Assembly (NCBI RefSeq): GCF_018760735.1 | Contig: NZ_JAHHZN010000003.1 | Location: 310,001-374,000 of the forward strand | Direction: 5' to 3' | Source: Hymenobacter piscis | GTDB taxonomy: Bacteria > Bacteroidota > Bacteroidia > Cytophagales > Hymenobacteraceae | Length of the DNA stretch: 64,000 nucleotides | Part shown: positions 9,057-18,430 of the stretch, piece by piece | How positions within the stretch are numbered: the stretch's first letter is position 1 | Layout of the letters: each line of letters begins with the position of its first letter | The notes under the pieces: model-generated | Databases searched by the model: none | Seen by the model: only the letters and a program-made list of their open reading frames with translations | Told to the model about the DNA's origin: nothing | Position numbers and translations under genes: made by a program

Positions 9057-10523
9057 ATGCAGAAGTTTCTCTTTGCCGGGCTGCTCACCCTGGGCCTCGG
9101 CTCGGCGGCGCTGGCCCAGAAATCGGGCAAAATGCCGGCGCCCTATTCGGCGGCCGGCCGGCAAGTTACGGTGTACACCACGGCTCAGGGCACCCCGCAG
9201 CGCCTGACTCCCGGCCCGGCTCCGCTCCGCTTTCAGGCCCAGGCCCAGCCCCTGGAAACCCAGCCCACCGTCTTCGTGGACCCCAACCATGCCTTTCAGA
9301 CCATGCTCGGTATTGGCGGGGCCATGACCGATGCGGCGGCCGAAACCTTCGCCAAGCTGCCCAAAGCCCAGCAGCAGGAGTTCCTGAAAGCCTATTTCAA
9401 CCCCACCGAAGGCATCGGCTATACCCTGGCCCGCACCACCATCCACAGCTCCGACTTCTCCACCGGCTCCTATACCTACGTCACCGACGGGGACACCAGG
9501 CTCAAAAGCTTCAGCATCGACCACGACCGGAAATACCGTTTGCCCTTTATCAAGCAGTGCCTGGCGGCGGCCGGCGGGAAGCTGACTATGCACGTGAGCC
9601 CCTGGAGTCCGCCGGCCTGGATGAAAACCAACAACTCCATGCTGGCCGGCGGGCAGCTCAAGCCCGAATTCCGCCAGCCCTGGGCCGATTACTACGTCAA
9701 GTTCATTCAGGCCTACGAGCAGGAGGGCGTGCCCATCTGGGGCCTCACGATGCAGAACGAGCCCATGGCCAAGCAGAAGTGGGAATCCTGCCTCTACACG
9801 GCCGAGGACGAGCGCGACTTCGTGAAGAACTTCCTCGGCCCGACCCTGAAAAAGGCCGGCATGGGCGACAAAAAGCTCATCGGCTGGGACCACAACCGCG
9901 ACCTGGCCTTCCAGCGCGCCGCCACCCTCTTCGACGACCCCGAAGCCAGTCAGTACTTCTGGGGCCTGGGCTACCACTGGTACGAAACCTGGACCGGCAG
10001 CAGCATGCAGTTCGATAACATCCGCCGCGTGAAGGAAACCTACCCCGACAAGCACCTCATCTTCACGGAAGGCTGCGTGGAGAACTTCCAGTTTTCGGGT
10101 ATCAACGACTGGCGCTTGGGTGAGCGGTATGGCCACTCCATGATCAACGACTTCAACGCCGGCACCGAAGCCTGGACCGACTGGAACATCCTGCTCGACG
10201 AAAATGGCGGCCCCAACCACGTGGGCAACTTCTGCTACGCCCCCATCCACGGCGACACCCGCTCGGGCCAGCTGCTCTACACCAACAGCTACTACTACAT
10301 TGGTCACTTCTCCAAGTTCATCCGTCCCGGCGCCCGGCGCGTAGCTACCGCCGCCAGCCGCGACATCCTCCAAACCACCGCCTTCCAGAACCCCGACGGC
10401 AGCGTGGCCGTGGTGGTCATGAACACCACCGACAAACCCCTGGACTTCCAGCTCTGGATGCAGGGCCAGGCCACCCCCACCACCAGCCCCGCCCACTCCA
10501 TCCTGACGATGATGGTGAAGTAA
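9057..10523 (+). CDS. Secreted glycoside hydrolase family 30 (glucosylceramidase/beta-glucanase type)
   Basis: The ATG at 9057 begins a clean signal peptide ending in ALAQ; a frame extension to 8904 would overlap the GH5 stop and hide the signal. The 488-residue product has all GH30 marks: GIGGAMTDAAAETF, a central SPWSPPAWMKTNNSM, an acid/base Glu at 235 in MQNEPMA and a nucleophile Glu at 338 in FTEGCVE. It shares the SPWSPPAWMKTN block with the 5262 protein but differs elsewhere, so the two are paralogues with probably different specificity. Unlike its partner it has no lipobox, suggesting a soluble periplasmic or secreted form. It is the last gene of the rightward GH block. Confidence 0.9.
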   Translation: MQKFLFAGLLTLGLGSAALAQKSGKMPAPYSAAGRQVTVYTTAQGTPQRLTPGPAPLRFQAQAQPLETQPTVFVDPNHAFQTMLGIGGAMTDAAAETFAKLPKAQQQEFLKAYFNPTEGIGYTLARTTIHSSDFSTGSYTYVTDGDTRLKSFSIDHDRKYRLPFIKQCLAAAGGKLTMHVSPWSPPAWMKTNNSMLAGGQLKPEFRQPWADYYVKFIQAYEQEGVPIWGLTMQNEPMAKQKWESCLYTAEDERDFVKNFLGPTLKKAGMGDKKLIGWDHNRDLAFQRAATLFDDPEASQYFWGLGYHWYETWTGSSMQFDNIRRVKETYPDKHLIFTEGCVENFQFSGINDWRLGERYGHSMINDFNAGTEAWTDWNILLDENGGPNHVGNFCYAPIHGDTRSGQLLYTNSYYYIGHFSKFIRPGARRVATAASRDILQTTAFQNPDGSVAVVVMNTTDKPLDFQLWMQGQATPTTSPAHSILTMMVK

Positions 10524-10533
10524 ATCCGAATGT

Positions 10534-10555
10534 GGCACGGACTGCAGTCCGTGCC
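10534..10555. repeat. 22-bp perfect palindrome
   Basis: GGCACGGACTGCAGTCCGTGCC lies 10 bp after the second GH30 stop. It lacks a T-run and is followed by a separate hairpin terminator. It resembles the short palindromic intergenic units seen elsewhere in this window but shares no sequence with them. Confidence 0.8.
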
Positions 10556-10570
10556 GTAACCTCTCCAAGC

Positions 10571-10616
10571 GCCAAGAGGCGACGCTGCTCCTACAGTGTC
10601 GCCTCTTGGCATTTTC
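10571..10616 (+). terminator. Hairpin terminator of the GH30-GH5-GH30 block
   Basis: A perfect 13-bp stem (GCCAAGAGGCGAC and its complement) with a 14-base loop is followed by ATTTTC. It lies 48 bp after the GH30 stop, between convergent transcription units. Confidence 0.75.
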
Positions 10617-10632
10617 GGCTCCCGGTAAATTA

Positions 10633-10664
10633 GGCGTCCCAGCGTCCCAGCGTCTCAGCGTCCC
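10633..10664. repeat. Octamer tandem repeat (AGCGTCCC x4)
   Basis: Four consecutive 8-base units GGCGTCCC, AGCGTCCC, AGCGTCTC, AGCGTCCC lie between convergent genes and run straight into a palindromic element. Confidence 0.85.
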
Positions 10665-10742
10665 AGGGCTAAAGCTCTGGGCTATGTACCGGGGCCCCAT
10701 GGGTTCGACCCGCTACATAGCCCAGGGTTTCAACCCTGGGCC
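10661..10742. repeat. Second-type palindromic element (CCCAGGG / GGGCTATGTA)
   Basis: The two halves share GGGCTATGTA pairing with TACATAGCCC. Each half also has its own small hairpin: CCCAGGGCTAAAGCTCTGGG on the left and CCCAGGGTTTCAACCCTGGG on the right. The layout of two small hairpins facing each other is REP/BIME-like, but the sequence is unrelated to the GTCATNCNGAGC family. Confidence 0.8.
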
Positions 10743-10754
10743 AAGGGAACGTCG

Positions 10755-13085
10755 CTAGTTAGCGGCCAGCTTGAACTCCGCCATCTGCACGTCGCGGGAG
10801 TTGCCGCCCACGAACACCTGGAAGTCGCCGGGCTCGGCGACGAACTGGAGGTCGGCGTTGTAGAACTTGAGGTCTTCGGGGGTGAGGCGGAAGGTGAGCG
10901 TGCGGGATTCGCCTTTCTTGAGCATCACTTTCTGGAAGCCTTTCAGTTCCTTGACGGGGCGGGAGATGGAGCCCACCATATCCCGGATGTAGAGCTGGGC
11001 CACTTCCTCGCCGTCGTAGCTGCCGGTGTTCTGCACCGTCACCTTCACCTCCAGCGTGCCGTTCAGGGCCAGGTTGGTGGTGCTCAGCTCGGGCTTGCCG
11101 TACTGGAAGGTGGTGTAGCTCAGGCCGAAGCCGAACGGGTAGAGCGGGTCGTTGCTGATGTCCATGTAGCGCGACTTGTACTTGTCGAGCGCCACGCCCT
11201 GGTAGGGCCGGCCGGTCATCTTGTGGTTGTAATACAACGGAATCTGGCCCACCGACTGCGGGAAAGTGGCCGTGAGCTTACCCGAGGGGTTGTAGCTGCC
11301 GAAGAGCACGTCGGCAATGGCGTTACCGGCCTGGGAGCCCGCAAACCAGGTTTCGAGGATGGCGTCGGCGTTCTTGTCTTCCCAGGGCAGCGTGAGCGGG
11401 CGCCCGTTCATGAGCACCAGCACCAGCGGCTTGCCGGTGGCTTTGAGGGCCTTGAGCAGCTCCAGCTGCCGGCCGGGCAGCCCGATGTCGGCGCGGCTGG
11501 CCGCCTCCCCCGTCATGCCTTGGCTCTCGCCCACGGCGGCCACAATCACGTCGGCCCCCTGAGCCACCTGCACGGCCTCCCGGATCATGTCCTCGGCCGG
11601 GCGCTTGTCCACGTTCAGGTCGCCCCCGAACGCATTGAGGCGGGCAATCATCTGCTCATCCTCCGTGAAGTTGGCGCCCTGGGCCGTCACGATTTTCACG
11701 CTGCTACCCACGGCGTTTTTAATGCCCTGCTCCAGCGAAACAGCCTGCTTCCAGTCGCCGGCCGCGCTCCAGGAGCCAATCATATCCTGCTGGCGGCTGG
11801 CCAGGGGCCCAATGAGGGCAATGATGCCGGCTTTCTTGAGCGGCAGGGCGTTGTTGCTGTTTTTGAGCAGCACCATACTCTTGCGGGCAATGTCGCGGGC
11901 ATCGGCCACGAACTCGGGCTTCATCATCGTCTGTTTGGCCCGCTTCTCGTTGATGTAGCGGTAGGGGTCCTGGAACAGGCCCAGCTTCCACTTAGCTTCC
12001 AGAATCCGGCGGCAGGCCACATCAATCTGCTGTTGCGTCACGGTGCCGTCCCGGAGGTTCCGGGCCAGGTTCTTGAGGAACACTTCGCCCACCATGTCCT
12101 GGTCGATGCCCGCGTTCAGGGCCAGGGCCGAGGTCCGGGCATCGTCGCCCATGCCGTGGTTGGTCATCTCGTTGATGGCCGTGTAGTCGGTGGCCACGAA
12201 GCCCGTGAAGCCCCACTGCTGGCGCAGCAGGTCCGTCATAAGCCACTTGTTGCCAGTGGCAGGCACCCCGTTGATGTCGTTGAACGACGACATCATGGAG
12301 CCCGCGCCGGCGTCGAGGGCGGCCTTATAGGGCGGCAGGTACTCGTTGTACATGCGCACCAGGCTCATGTCGGTGGTGTTGTAGTCGCGGCCGGCTTCGG
12401 CGGCGCCGTAGAGGGCGAAGTGCTTCACGCAGGCCATCACGGTGTTGTTTTGCTGAAGGTCAGAGCCCTGGTAGCCGCGCACCATCGCGCGGGCAATCTG
12501 GGAGCCCAGGTAGGGGTCTTCGCCGGCCCCCTCCGAGATGCGGCCCCAGCGCGGGTCGCGGGCAATGTCCACCATCGGCGAGTACACCCAGTTGATGCCG
12601 TCGGCCGACGATTCCTCGGCCGCAATGCGGGCGCTGCGCTCCATGGCCGCCAGATCCCAGCTCGCCGAGAGCCCCAGGGCAATCGGGAAAATGGTGCGGT
12701 GCCCGTGAATAACATCGTAGCCGAAGATGAGCGGGATTTTGAGGCGGGTCTGCTTGACGGCCATTTCCTGGAGCTTGCGGGCGGCCTGGGGCGTAAAGGT
12801 GTTGAGCACCGCGCCCACCGAGCCGCGTTTGATGCTGGCGTCCACGTCCTTGCTCACCACGGGCCCGGTCACGTCGAAGCCCACGGCAATGAGGTTGAGC
12901 TGACCGATTTTCTCTTCCAGGTTCATCTTCGCCATCAGCTCCGTAATGAACTTGTCCATCCGGGCCGTATCGTCGGCGGGGGGGGCGGCGGCGGGGGCCG
13001 GGGCGGCCGTAGTAGCGGGCACGTTGAGCAGGGGCGTAAGCAGGCCCAGGCTCAGCAGCAGGGCGGTGCGGAAGGGGTGTTTCAT
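10755..13085 (-). CDS. bglX: Periplasmic GH3 beta-glucosidase (BglX type)
   Basis: The 776-residue product begins at the ATG at 13085 with a signal peptide and an Ala/Pro-rich linker. The GH3 N-terminal barrel carries KHFALYGAAEAGRDYN and the nucleophile Asp at 300 within GFVATDYTAINEM. The GH3 C-terminal domain includes LVLMNGRPLTLPWE, and a fibronectin-III-like domain closes the protein (LKKGESRTLTFRLTP). BglX-like enzymes release glucose from the non-reducing ends of beta-glucan oligosaccharides. Facing the GH30-GH5-GH30 block, it is the expected final step before uptake. A frame extension to 13169 has no signal peptide and was rejected. Confidence 0.93.
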   Translation of the reverse strand: MKHPFRTALLLSLGLLTPLLNVPATTAAPAPAAAPPADDTARMDKFITELMAKMNLEEKIGQLNLIAVGFDVTGPVVSKDVDASIKRGSVGAVLNTFTPQAARKLQEMAVKQTRLKIPLIFGYDVIHGHRTIFPIALGLSASWDLAAMERSARIAAEESSADGINWVYSPMVDIARDPRWGRISEGAGEDPYLGSQIARAMVRGYQGSDLQQNNTVMACVKHFALYGAAEAGRDYNTTDMSLVRMYNEYLPPYKAALDAGAGSMMSSFNDINGVPATGNKWLMTDLLRQQWGFTGFVATDYTAINEMTNHGMGDDARTSALALNAGIDQDMVGEVFLKNLARNLRDGTVTQQQIDVACRRILEAKWKLGLFQDPYRYINEKRAKQTMMKPEFVADARDIARKSMVLLKNSNNALPLKKAGIIALIGPLASRQQDMIGSWSAAGDWKQAVSLEQGIKNAVGSSVKIVTAQGANFTEDEQMIARLNAFGGDLNVDKRPAEDMIREAVQVAQGADVIVAAVGESQGMTGEAASRADIGLPGRQLELLKALKATGKPLVLVLMNGRPLTLPWEDKNADAILETWFAGSQAGNAIADVLFGSYNPSGKLTATFPQSVGQIPLYYNHKMTGRPYQGVALDKYKSRYMDISNDPLYPFGFGLSYTTFQYGKPELSTTNLALNGTLEVKVTVQNTGSYDGEEVAQLYIRDMVGSISRPVKELKGFQKVMLKKGESRTLTFRLTPEDLKFYNADLQFVAEPGDFQVFVGGNSRDVQMAEFKLAAN

Positions 13086-13483
13086 GTGGGGGAAGTGGGA
13101 AGGTGAAAGCAGCGGCCGGGCCCCGGGACGGTGGCCCGGCTGGCAACCAGCCCCGGGGCCGATACCCAATAATACAAAACCTTTCCCGGGCCAAAACGCG
13201 GCCGGCGGCCCGCCTGCCGAACTGCGCGGCTGGCCTTTCCGCCCGGCAGACTGCCCGATTGTGTTGTAACCGTTCGGGCCGCCAGTCGGCCCGCGACGGG
13301 ACCCACCCTACCTGACCATATAACCAATTAGCCTTCAGCGCCATACTGCATTTTTTAGCCATTTCAGCGCGTGTGCAGCAAGTGCCGCGGACCGCAGCGG
13401 CCGAAAAAACGCGGATTTTTTTCACAAAAAGTTGCGCCCTGGCCGGCGCTGTCAGTGCTTTGCCGGGCCCTTTCCCTCCTCGC
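13086..13483. other. 398-bp divergent intergenic region
   Basis: The gap separates the leftward GH3 gene from the rightward phosphatase-like gene. It contains GC-rich imperfect inverted repeats at about 13115-13162 and the possible GH3 promoter at 13167-13196. A CATACTGCATTTTTTAGCC stretch near 13342 has no clear consensus match. No gene is seen. Confidence 0.5.
13167..13196 (-). promoter_or_regulatory. Possible promoter of the GH3 gene
   Basis: On the minus strand TTTTG (13192-13196) is followed after 17 bases by TATTATTG (13167-13174), one mismatch to TAnnTTTG. The leader would be about 75 nt. The spacer is shorter than the usual 19-20, so this is tentative. Confidence 0.35.
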
Positions 13484-13840
13484 GTGCCCGACTCCTCCCC
13501 CACCCGCCTGCTGTTTATCTGCAGCCAGAACCGCTGGCGCAGCCTCACGGCCGAGCGCCTCTTCGATAACCACCCGCCCTACCAGGCCTGCTCGGCCGGC
13601 ACCGAGCCGGGGGCCCGGGTGCGCGTGACGGCCGGCCACCTGGGCTGGGCCGAAATCATCTTCGTGATGGAGCGCCGCCACGCCGATCTGCTGCGCCAGA
13701 AGTTCCCGGAGGAGCTGGCCGGCAAGCGCCTCGTGAACCTGCGCATTCCCGACAAATTCCAGTTCCTGGACCACCTCCTGCTGGACCTGCTCCGGGAGCG
13801 GCTCCCGGAGCACCTGGGCCTGGCGTCCGGCGCGCTGTAA
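13484..13840 (+). CDS. Small low-molecular-weight protein-tyrosine-phosphatase-like protein
   Basis: The 118-residue protein begins LLFICSQNRWRSLTAERLF, which contains the CX5R phosphatase loop (CSQNRWR) and matches a compact family of predicted tyrosine phosphatases. Further family marks are IIFVMERRHADLL and IPDKFQFLD, the latter holding the likely acidic residue. A GTG at 13484 fits the family N-terminus; a longer frame from 13373 would add an unrelated basic tail. Substrate unknown. It lies 29 bp before the MtfA-like gene and may be co-transcribed with it. Confidence 0.75.
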   Translation: MPDSSPTRLLFICSQNRWRSLTAERLFDNHPPYQACSAGTEPGARVRVTAGHLGWAEIIFVMERRHADLLRQKFPEELAGKRLVNLRIPDKFQFLDHLLLDLLRERLPEHLGLASGAL

Positions 13841-13869
13841 CCCCAGCCCCGGCCGGCCGTTTAGGCGCT

Positions 13870-14814
<945 letters not shown>

Positions 14815-14875
14815 GGACCGGGCGGACGGTTGCGGGGTATTGGCGTATTTTAGCCGCTCATTTGCCCCGCCCTTC

Positions 14876-16720
14876 ATGCAGAAAACCTTCCTTTCCGTGC
14901 TGACCGCCGCCGTGCTGCTCTCGGCCTGCGCACCCACAGCCAAGGCCCCGGTTGCCACCGCGCCGCCCGCCGCCCAGCCGGCCCCGGCCATGCCCAACTG
15001 GCCGGCGCTGGCCCAAACCTTTCTCGACAGCTATTCGGCCGAATACCAGCGTCTTTACACCGCTTCGGCGGAGGCGGAGTGGCGCTCCAACACCCACATT
15101 GTGGCCGGCGACACGGCCAACGCCGGGGCCACGGCCCGGGCCAATGAACGCCTGGCCGCCTTCACCGGCTCTACGGCAAACATTACCCGCCTGCGCGAGC
15201 TGCTGGCCCACAAGGCCGAGCTGACCGAAATTCAGGTCAAGCAGCTGGAAACGGCCCTCTACAACGCTGCCAACTCGCCCCAGACCATTGCCGACGTAGT
15301 GTCGGTCCGCATCAAGGCCGAAACCCAGCAAACCGAAAAGCTCTACGGCTTCGACTACAAATTCGCCGGCAAGTCCGTCACGACCAACGACCTGGATGAG
15401 CTGCTGCGCCAGGAGAAGAACCCGGCCCGGCGCCAGCAGATCTGGGAAGCCAGCAAGGAAATCGGGCCGACGCTCAAGCCCGGCCTGCTGAACCTGCGCA
15501 GCCTGCGCAACCAGACGGTGCAGGCCCTGGGCTACCCCGACTACTTCACCTACCAGGCCTCCGATTACGGTCTGAGCCGGGAGGAGATGATGACGCTGGT
15601 GCGCAAGCTCAACGACGAGCTGCGCCCCCTCTACCGCGAGCTGCACACCTACGCCCGCTACGAGCTGGCCCGCCAATACGGCGTGAAGCAGGTGCCCGAC
15701 TACCTGCCCGCCTCCTGGCTGCCCAACCGCTGGGGCCAGGACTGGAGCAGCATGGTGGACGTGAAGGGCCTCGACCTCGACCCGGTGCTGGCCAAAAAAG
15801 GCTCCGAGTGGCAGGTGCAGCAGGCCGAGCGCTTCTACCAGAGCCTGGGTTTCCCGGCCCTGCCGGCCTCGTTCTACACCAAATCCAGCCTCTACCCCCT
15901 GCCCAAAGGCGCCGATTACAAGAAGAACAACCACGCCTCGGCCTGGCACCTCGACCTCGACCAGGACGTGCGCAGCCTGATGAGCGTGGAGCCCAACACC
16001 GAGTGGTACGAAACCACCCACCACGAGCTGGGCCACATCTACTACTACCTCACCTACACCAACCCCGAGGTGCCGGTGCTGCTGCGCGGGGGCGCCAACC
16101 GCGCCTACCACGAGGCCATGGGCTCGCTCATGGGCCTGGCGGCCCGCCAGAAGCCCTTCCTGGCCGGTCTGGGTTTGATTGACCCTCAGGTGAAAACCGA
16201 CGAGATGCAGTCCTTGCTCAAGGAGGCGCTGGGCTCGGTGGTGTTCATTCCGTTTGCCTCGGGCGTGATGAGCGAGTGGGAGAACAGCTTCTACGCCGAT
16301 AACCTCGCCCCTGACCAGCTCAACGCCCGCTGGTGGGAGCTGGCCAAGCAGTACCAGGGCATCGTGCCGCCCACCGCGCGCGGGGAGCAGTTCCTCGACC
16401 CGGCCACCAAAACCCACATCAACGACGACCCGGCCCAGTACTACGACTACGCCCTGAGCTACATCATCCTGTTCCAGCTCCATGACCACATCGCCAAAAA
16501 CATCCTCAAGCAGGACCCACACGCCACCAACTACTACGGCAACCAGGAAGTGGGCGCCTTCCTGGCCGACATCATGCGGCCCGGCGCGAGCAAGGACTGG
16601 CGCACCGTGCTCAAGGACAAAACCGGCGAAGACCTCTCGGCCCGCGCCATGGTCGAGTACTTCCAGCCCCTGATGGCCTACCTGAAAGAGAAAAACAAAG
16701 GCCGCAAATACACGATGTAG
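14876..16720 (+). CDS. M2-family (ACE-like) peptidyl-dipeptidase lipoprotein
   Basis: The ATG at 14876 begins a 614-residue lipoprotein (lipobox LLSAC, cysteine at about residue 20) followed by a Pro/Ala linker. The zinc site is HELGH (H383, E384, H387) in TTHHELGHIYYYLTY, with the third ligand Glu in the downstream YHEAMGS motif, as in angiotensin-converting-enzyme-like M2 peptidases. Length and motif spacing match bacterial M2 enzymes, which remove C-terminal dipeptides from oligopeptides. It probably works in the periplasm or on the outer membrane in peptide scavenging. It is followed by a perfect bidirectional terminator. Confidence 0.9.
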   Translation: MQKTFLSVLTAAVLLSACAPTAKAPVATAPPAAQPAPAMPNWPALAQTFLDSYSAEYQRLYTASAEAEWRSNTHIVAGDTANAGATARANERLAAFTGSTANITRLRELLAHKAELTEIQVKQLETALYNAANSPQTIADVVSVRIKAETQQTEKLYGFDYKFAGKSVTTNDLDELLRQEKNPARRQQIWEASKEIGPTLKPGLLNLRSLRNQTVQALGYPDYFTYQASDYGLSREEMMTLVRKLNDELRPLYRELHTYARYELARQYGVKQVPDYLPASWLPNRWGQDWSSMVDVKGLDLDPVLAKKGSEWQVQQAERFYQSLGFPALPASFYTKSSLYPLPKGADYKKNNHASAWHLDLDQDVRSLMSVEPNTEWYETTHHELGHIYYYLTYTNPEVPVLLRGGANRAYHEAMGSLMGLAARQKPFLAGLGLIDPQVKTDEMQSLLKEALGSVVFIPFASGVMSEWENSFYADNLAPDQLNARWWELAKQYQGIVPPTARGEQFLDPATKTHINDDPAQYYDYALSYIILFQLHDHIAKNILKQDPHATNYYGNQEVGAFLADIMRPGASKDWRTVLKDKTGEDLSARAMVEYFQPLMAYLKEKNKGRKYTM

Positions 16721-16743
16721 CCGGCTGCCACAGGGCTAAACCA

Positions 16744-16793
16744 AACACCAAAAAAAGGGCTGACACCGTGGTGTCAGCCCTTTTTTTGGTGTT
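16744..16793. terminator. Perfect 24-bp palindromic bidirectional terminator
   Basis: Two 24-bp arms with a 2-base loop carry an A-run before and a T-run after the GGGCTGACACC core, so the hairpin has a U-tail in both directions. It lies between the M2 peptidase and the convergent GAF gene. Confidence 0.93.
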
Positions 16794-16817
16794 CCTTGCG
16801 GATAATCCAAGGTTAGT

Positions 16818-17537
16818 CTAAGCCGCCTTGCCCGTTTCCTTCAGGCGGCGGTCCAGCACCTTGGCTACTCCGGCGAGGCGGCGCAGCACCAGGTCGCGGA
16901 TTTCGTCGTCGTCGAGGTTGAGGCCGTTGTTGCGGGTGGTAAGGTAGCGGGTGAGAGCGGCGTTGTCGTCGAGCGTCCCGGCCAGCTCCTGCTGGGCAGC
17001 TTCCCAGTCGTCGGACAGGCCGGCCTGCAGGTACTGGAAGCGCAGCTCAATGGTGCGGCTGATGAGGCCGGCCAGTTGGGTCAGCACAGTTTCCTCTTCC
17101 GCCGACAGGCTACGGTACTCGCGCCCGATAACGGCCATCATGCCGATGCGCGAACCGTCGGGCATGCGCAGGGCCGAGCCGGCGTAGAAGTTCAGGCCCT
17201 GGGCCTGAGCCACGTCGGGCTTGATGAGGTCACAGCTTTCGGCTCTGTAATCGGAAACCACAATGGGCTCATCTGGCAGAATGGCGGCCGAGCACATGCT
17301 GTCGGTGCGGGGCAGCACCGAAATGCCCTCAATGCCGGTAAGGGCCTTGAAGTGCACCTGCTCGCCGTCAACCAAAGAAATCAGGGCAATGGGCGTACTG
17401 AAGAGTTGGGCGGCCCAGGCCACGTAATCGTCAAAAATGGGCTCGGGCGTGGTGCCCGCAATCTGGTAGGCGTGCAGGGTCCGCAGCCGGACGGCTTCGT
17501 CCGTTGGAATCAGAGTGGCCGGGAATTGGGTATTCAT
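16818..17537 (-). CDS. GAF-domain protein
   Basis: The 239-residue protein has one GAF domain over about residues 25-165 (FSTPIALISLVDGEQVHFKA, RTDSMCSAAI, LNFYAGSALRMPDG). This is the free-standing type that often precedes histidine kinases but here has no output domain. The last 70 residues are helical with many charged residues and no recognised fold. GAF domains bind small ligands or sense redox; the ligand is unknown. It starts 8 bp after the pirin stop, so the two are almost certainly one operon. Confidence 0.85.
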   Translation of the reverse strand: MNTQFPATLIPTDEAVRLRTLHAYQIAGTTPEPIFDDYVAWAAQLFSTPIALISLVDGEQVHFKALTGIEGISVLPRTDSMCSAAILPDEPIVVSDYRAESCDLIKPDVAQAQGLNFYAGSALRMPDGSRIGMMAVIGREYRSLSAEEETVLTQLAGLISRTIELRFQYLQAGLSDDWEAAQQELAGTLDDNAALTRYLTTRNNGLNLDDDEIRDLVLRRLAGVAKVLDRRLKETGKAA

Positions 17538-17545
17538 GCAGGGGA

Positions 17546-18265
17546 TTAATAATTGGCTTCGGAGGCGGGCAGGTCGATAAGGATGAACTGGGCGTCCTTG
17601 GTAGCCTGAATTTCGAGCACGCGCTCCTCCGTGATGCGCAGCTGGTCGTTGGGGCCGGCCTCCACGCCACCTACAAACAGGGAGCCTTCCTTGATGTAAA
17701 TGAAAGTATTGCGGATGGGAAAAGTTTTGAACGTGACGGTTTTTTCTTCCCGCAGATTGCACCAGTAAATGGTACTGTTCGAGTTCATGTACACCACGTC
17801 CTCGAGCACTTTCTGGCCCGAAACCAGGGGCACCAGCTCGTTTTTGGTATCGAGGAAATCTACGTCCTTCTGCTCGTAGCTGGGCGCCAGGCCCTTTTGG
17901 TTGGGCAGAAACCAGAGCTGGTAGATGTGGGCCGGCCGGTCGGTGCCGTTGAGTTCAGAGTGGGCCAGGCCGGTGCCGGCCGTCATGCGCTGCACTTCCC
18001 CGCGGGTGATGGTGCTGCGGTTGCCCATCGTGTCCTCGTGGCGCAGCTCGCCTTCGAGCACCAGGGTCACAATTTCCATCTCAGAGTGCGGGTGCTGAGG
18101 GAAACCGGCATTACCCTGGACGGTATCGTCGTTGAACACCCGCAGGGGCCCGAAATATACGTTCTGCGGGTCGTGATAGTCGGCGAAGCTGAACAGGAAG
18201 TAGCTGCTGAGCCAGTTGACGGGCGCGGCGTGGTAACGGTTGGAAGCGGGAATGAGCTGGAACAT
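17546..18265 (-). CDS. Pirin-family protein (bicupin)
   Basis: The 239-residue protein has the pirin N-terminal cupin with metal-binding pattern HPHSEMEIVT and a later GTGLAHSE, plus a second cupin-like half. Bacterial pirins are iron-binding proteins, some with quercetin dioxygenase activity (YhhW type). The ATG at 18265 fits the family N-terminus; an upstream frame extension was rejected. It forms a pair with the GAF gene. Confidence 0.9.
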   Translation of the reverse strand: MFQLIPASNRYHAAPVNWLSSYFLFSFADYHDPQNVYFGPLRVFNDDTVQGNAGFPQHPHSEMEIVTLVLEGELRHEDTMGNRSTITRGEVQRMTAGTGLAHSELNGTDRPAHIYQLWFLPNQKGLAPSYEQKDVDFLDTKNELVPLVSGQKVLEDVVYMNSNSTIYWCNLREEKTVTFKTFPIRNTFIYIKEGSLFVGGVEAGPNDQLRITEERVLEIQATKDAQFILIDLPASEANY

Positions 18266-18430
18266 GAGCAGGCAGAGAGAAGTGAATAGTGCCTGAACGT
18301 ACGCAGCCGCGGGCCGGAAGTTAAGCCCGGCCGGCAGTAAGCCCGGCCAAAGCACCGTTCAGCAACAAGCCCCGCCATCCGCCGGAGCGAATAGCGGGGC
18401 CTGGCGCCCAACGACTGACGAAGCCGGGAT

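Noticed and set aside
5262..10523. The second GH30 as a degenerate copy of the first
   Set aside because: Both have intact catalytic Glu pairs and proper signals; they differ throughout and look like functional paralogues.
13373..13483. Extended N-terminus of the small phosphatase from the ATG at 13373
   Set aside because: The added 37 residues are Pro/Ala-rich and not part of the family; the GTG at 13484 fits better.
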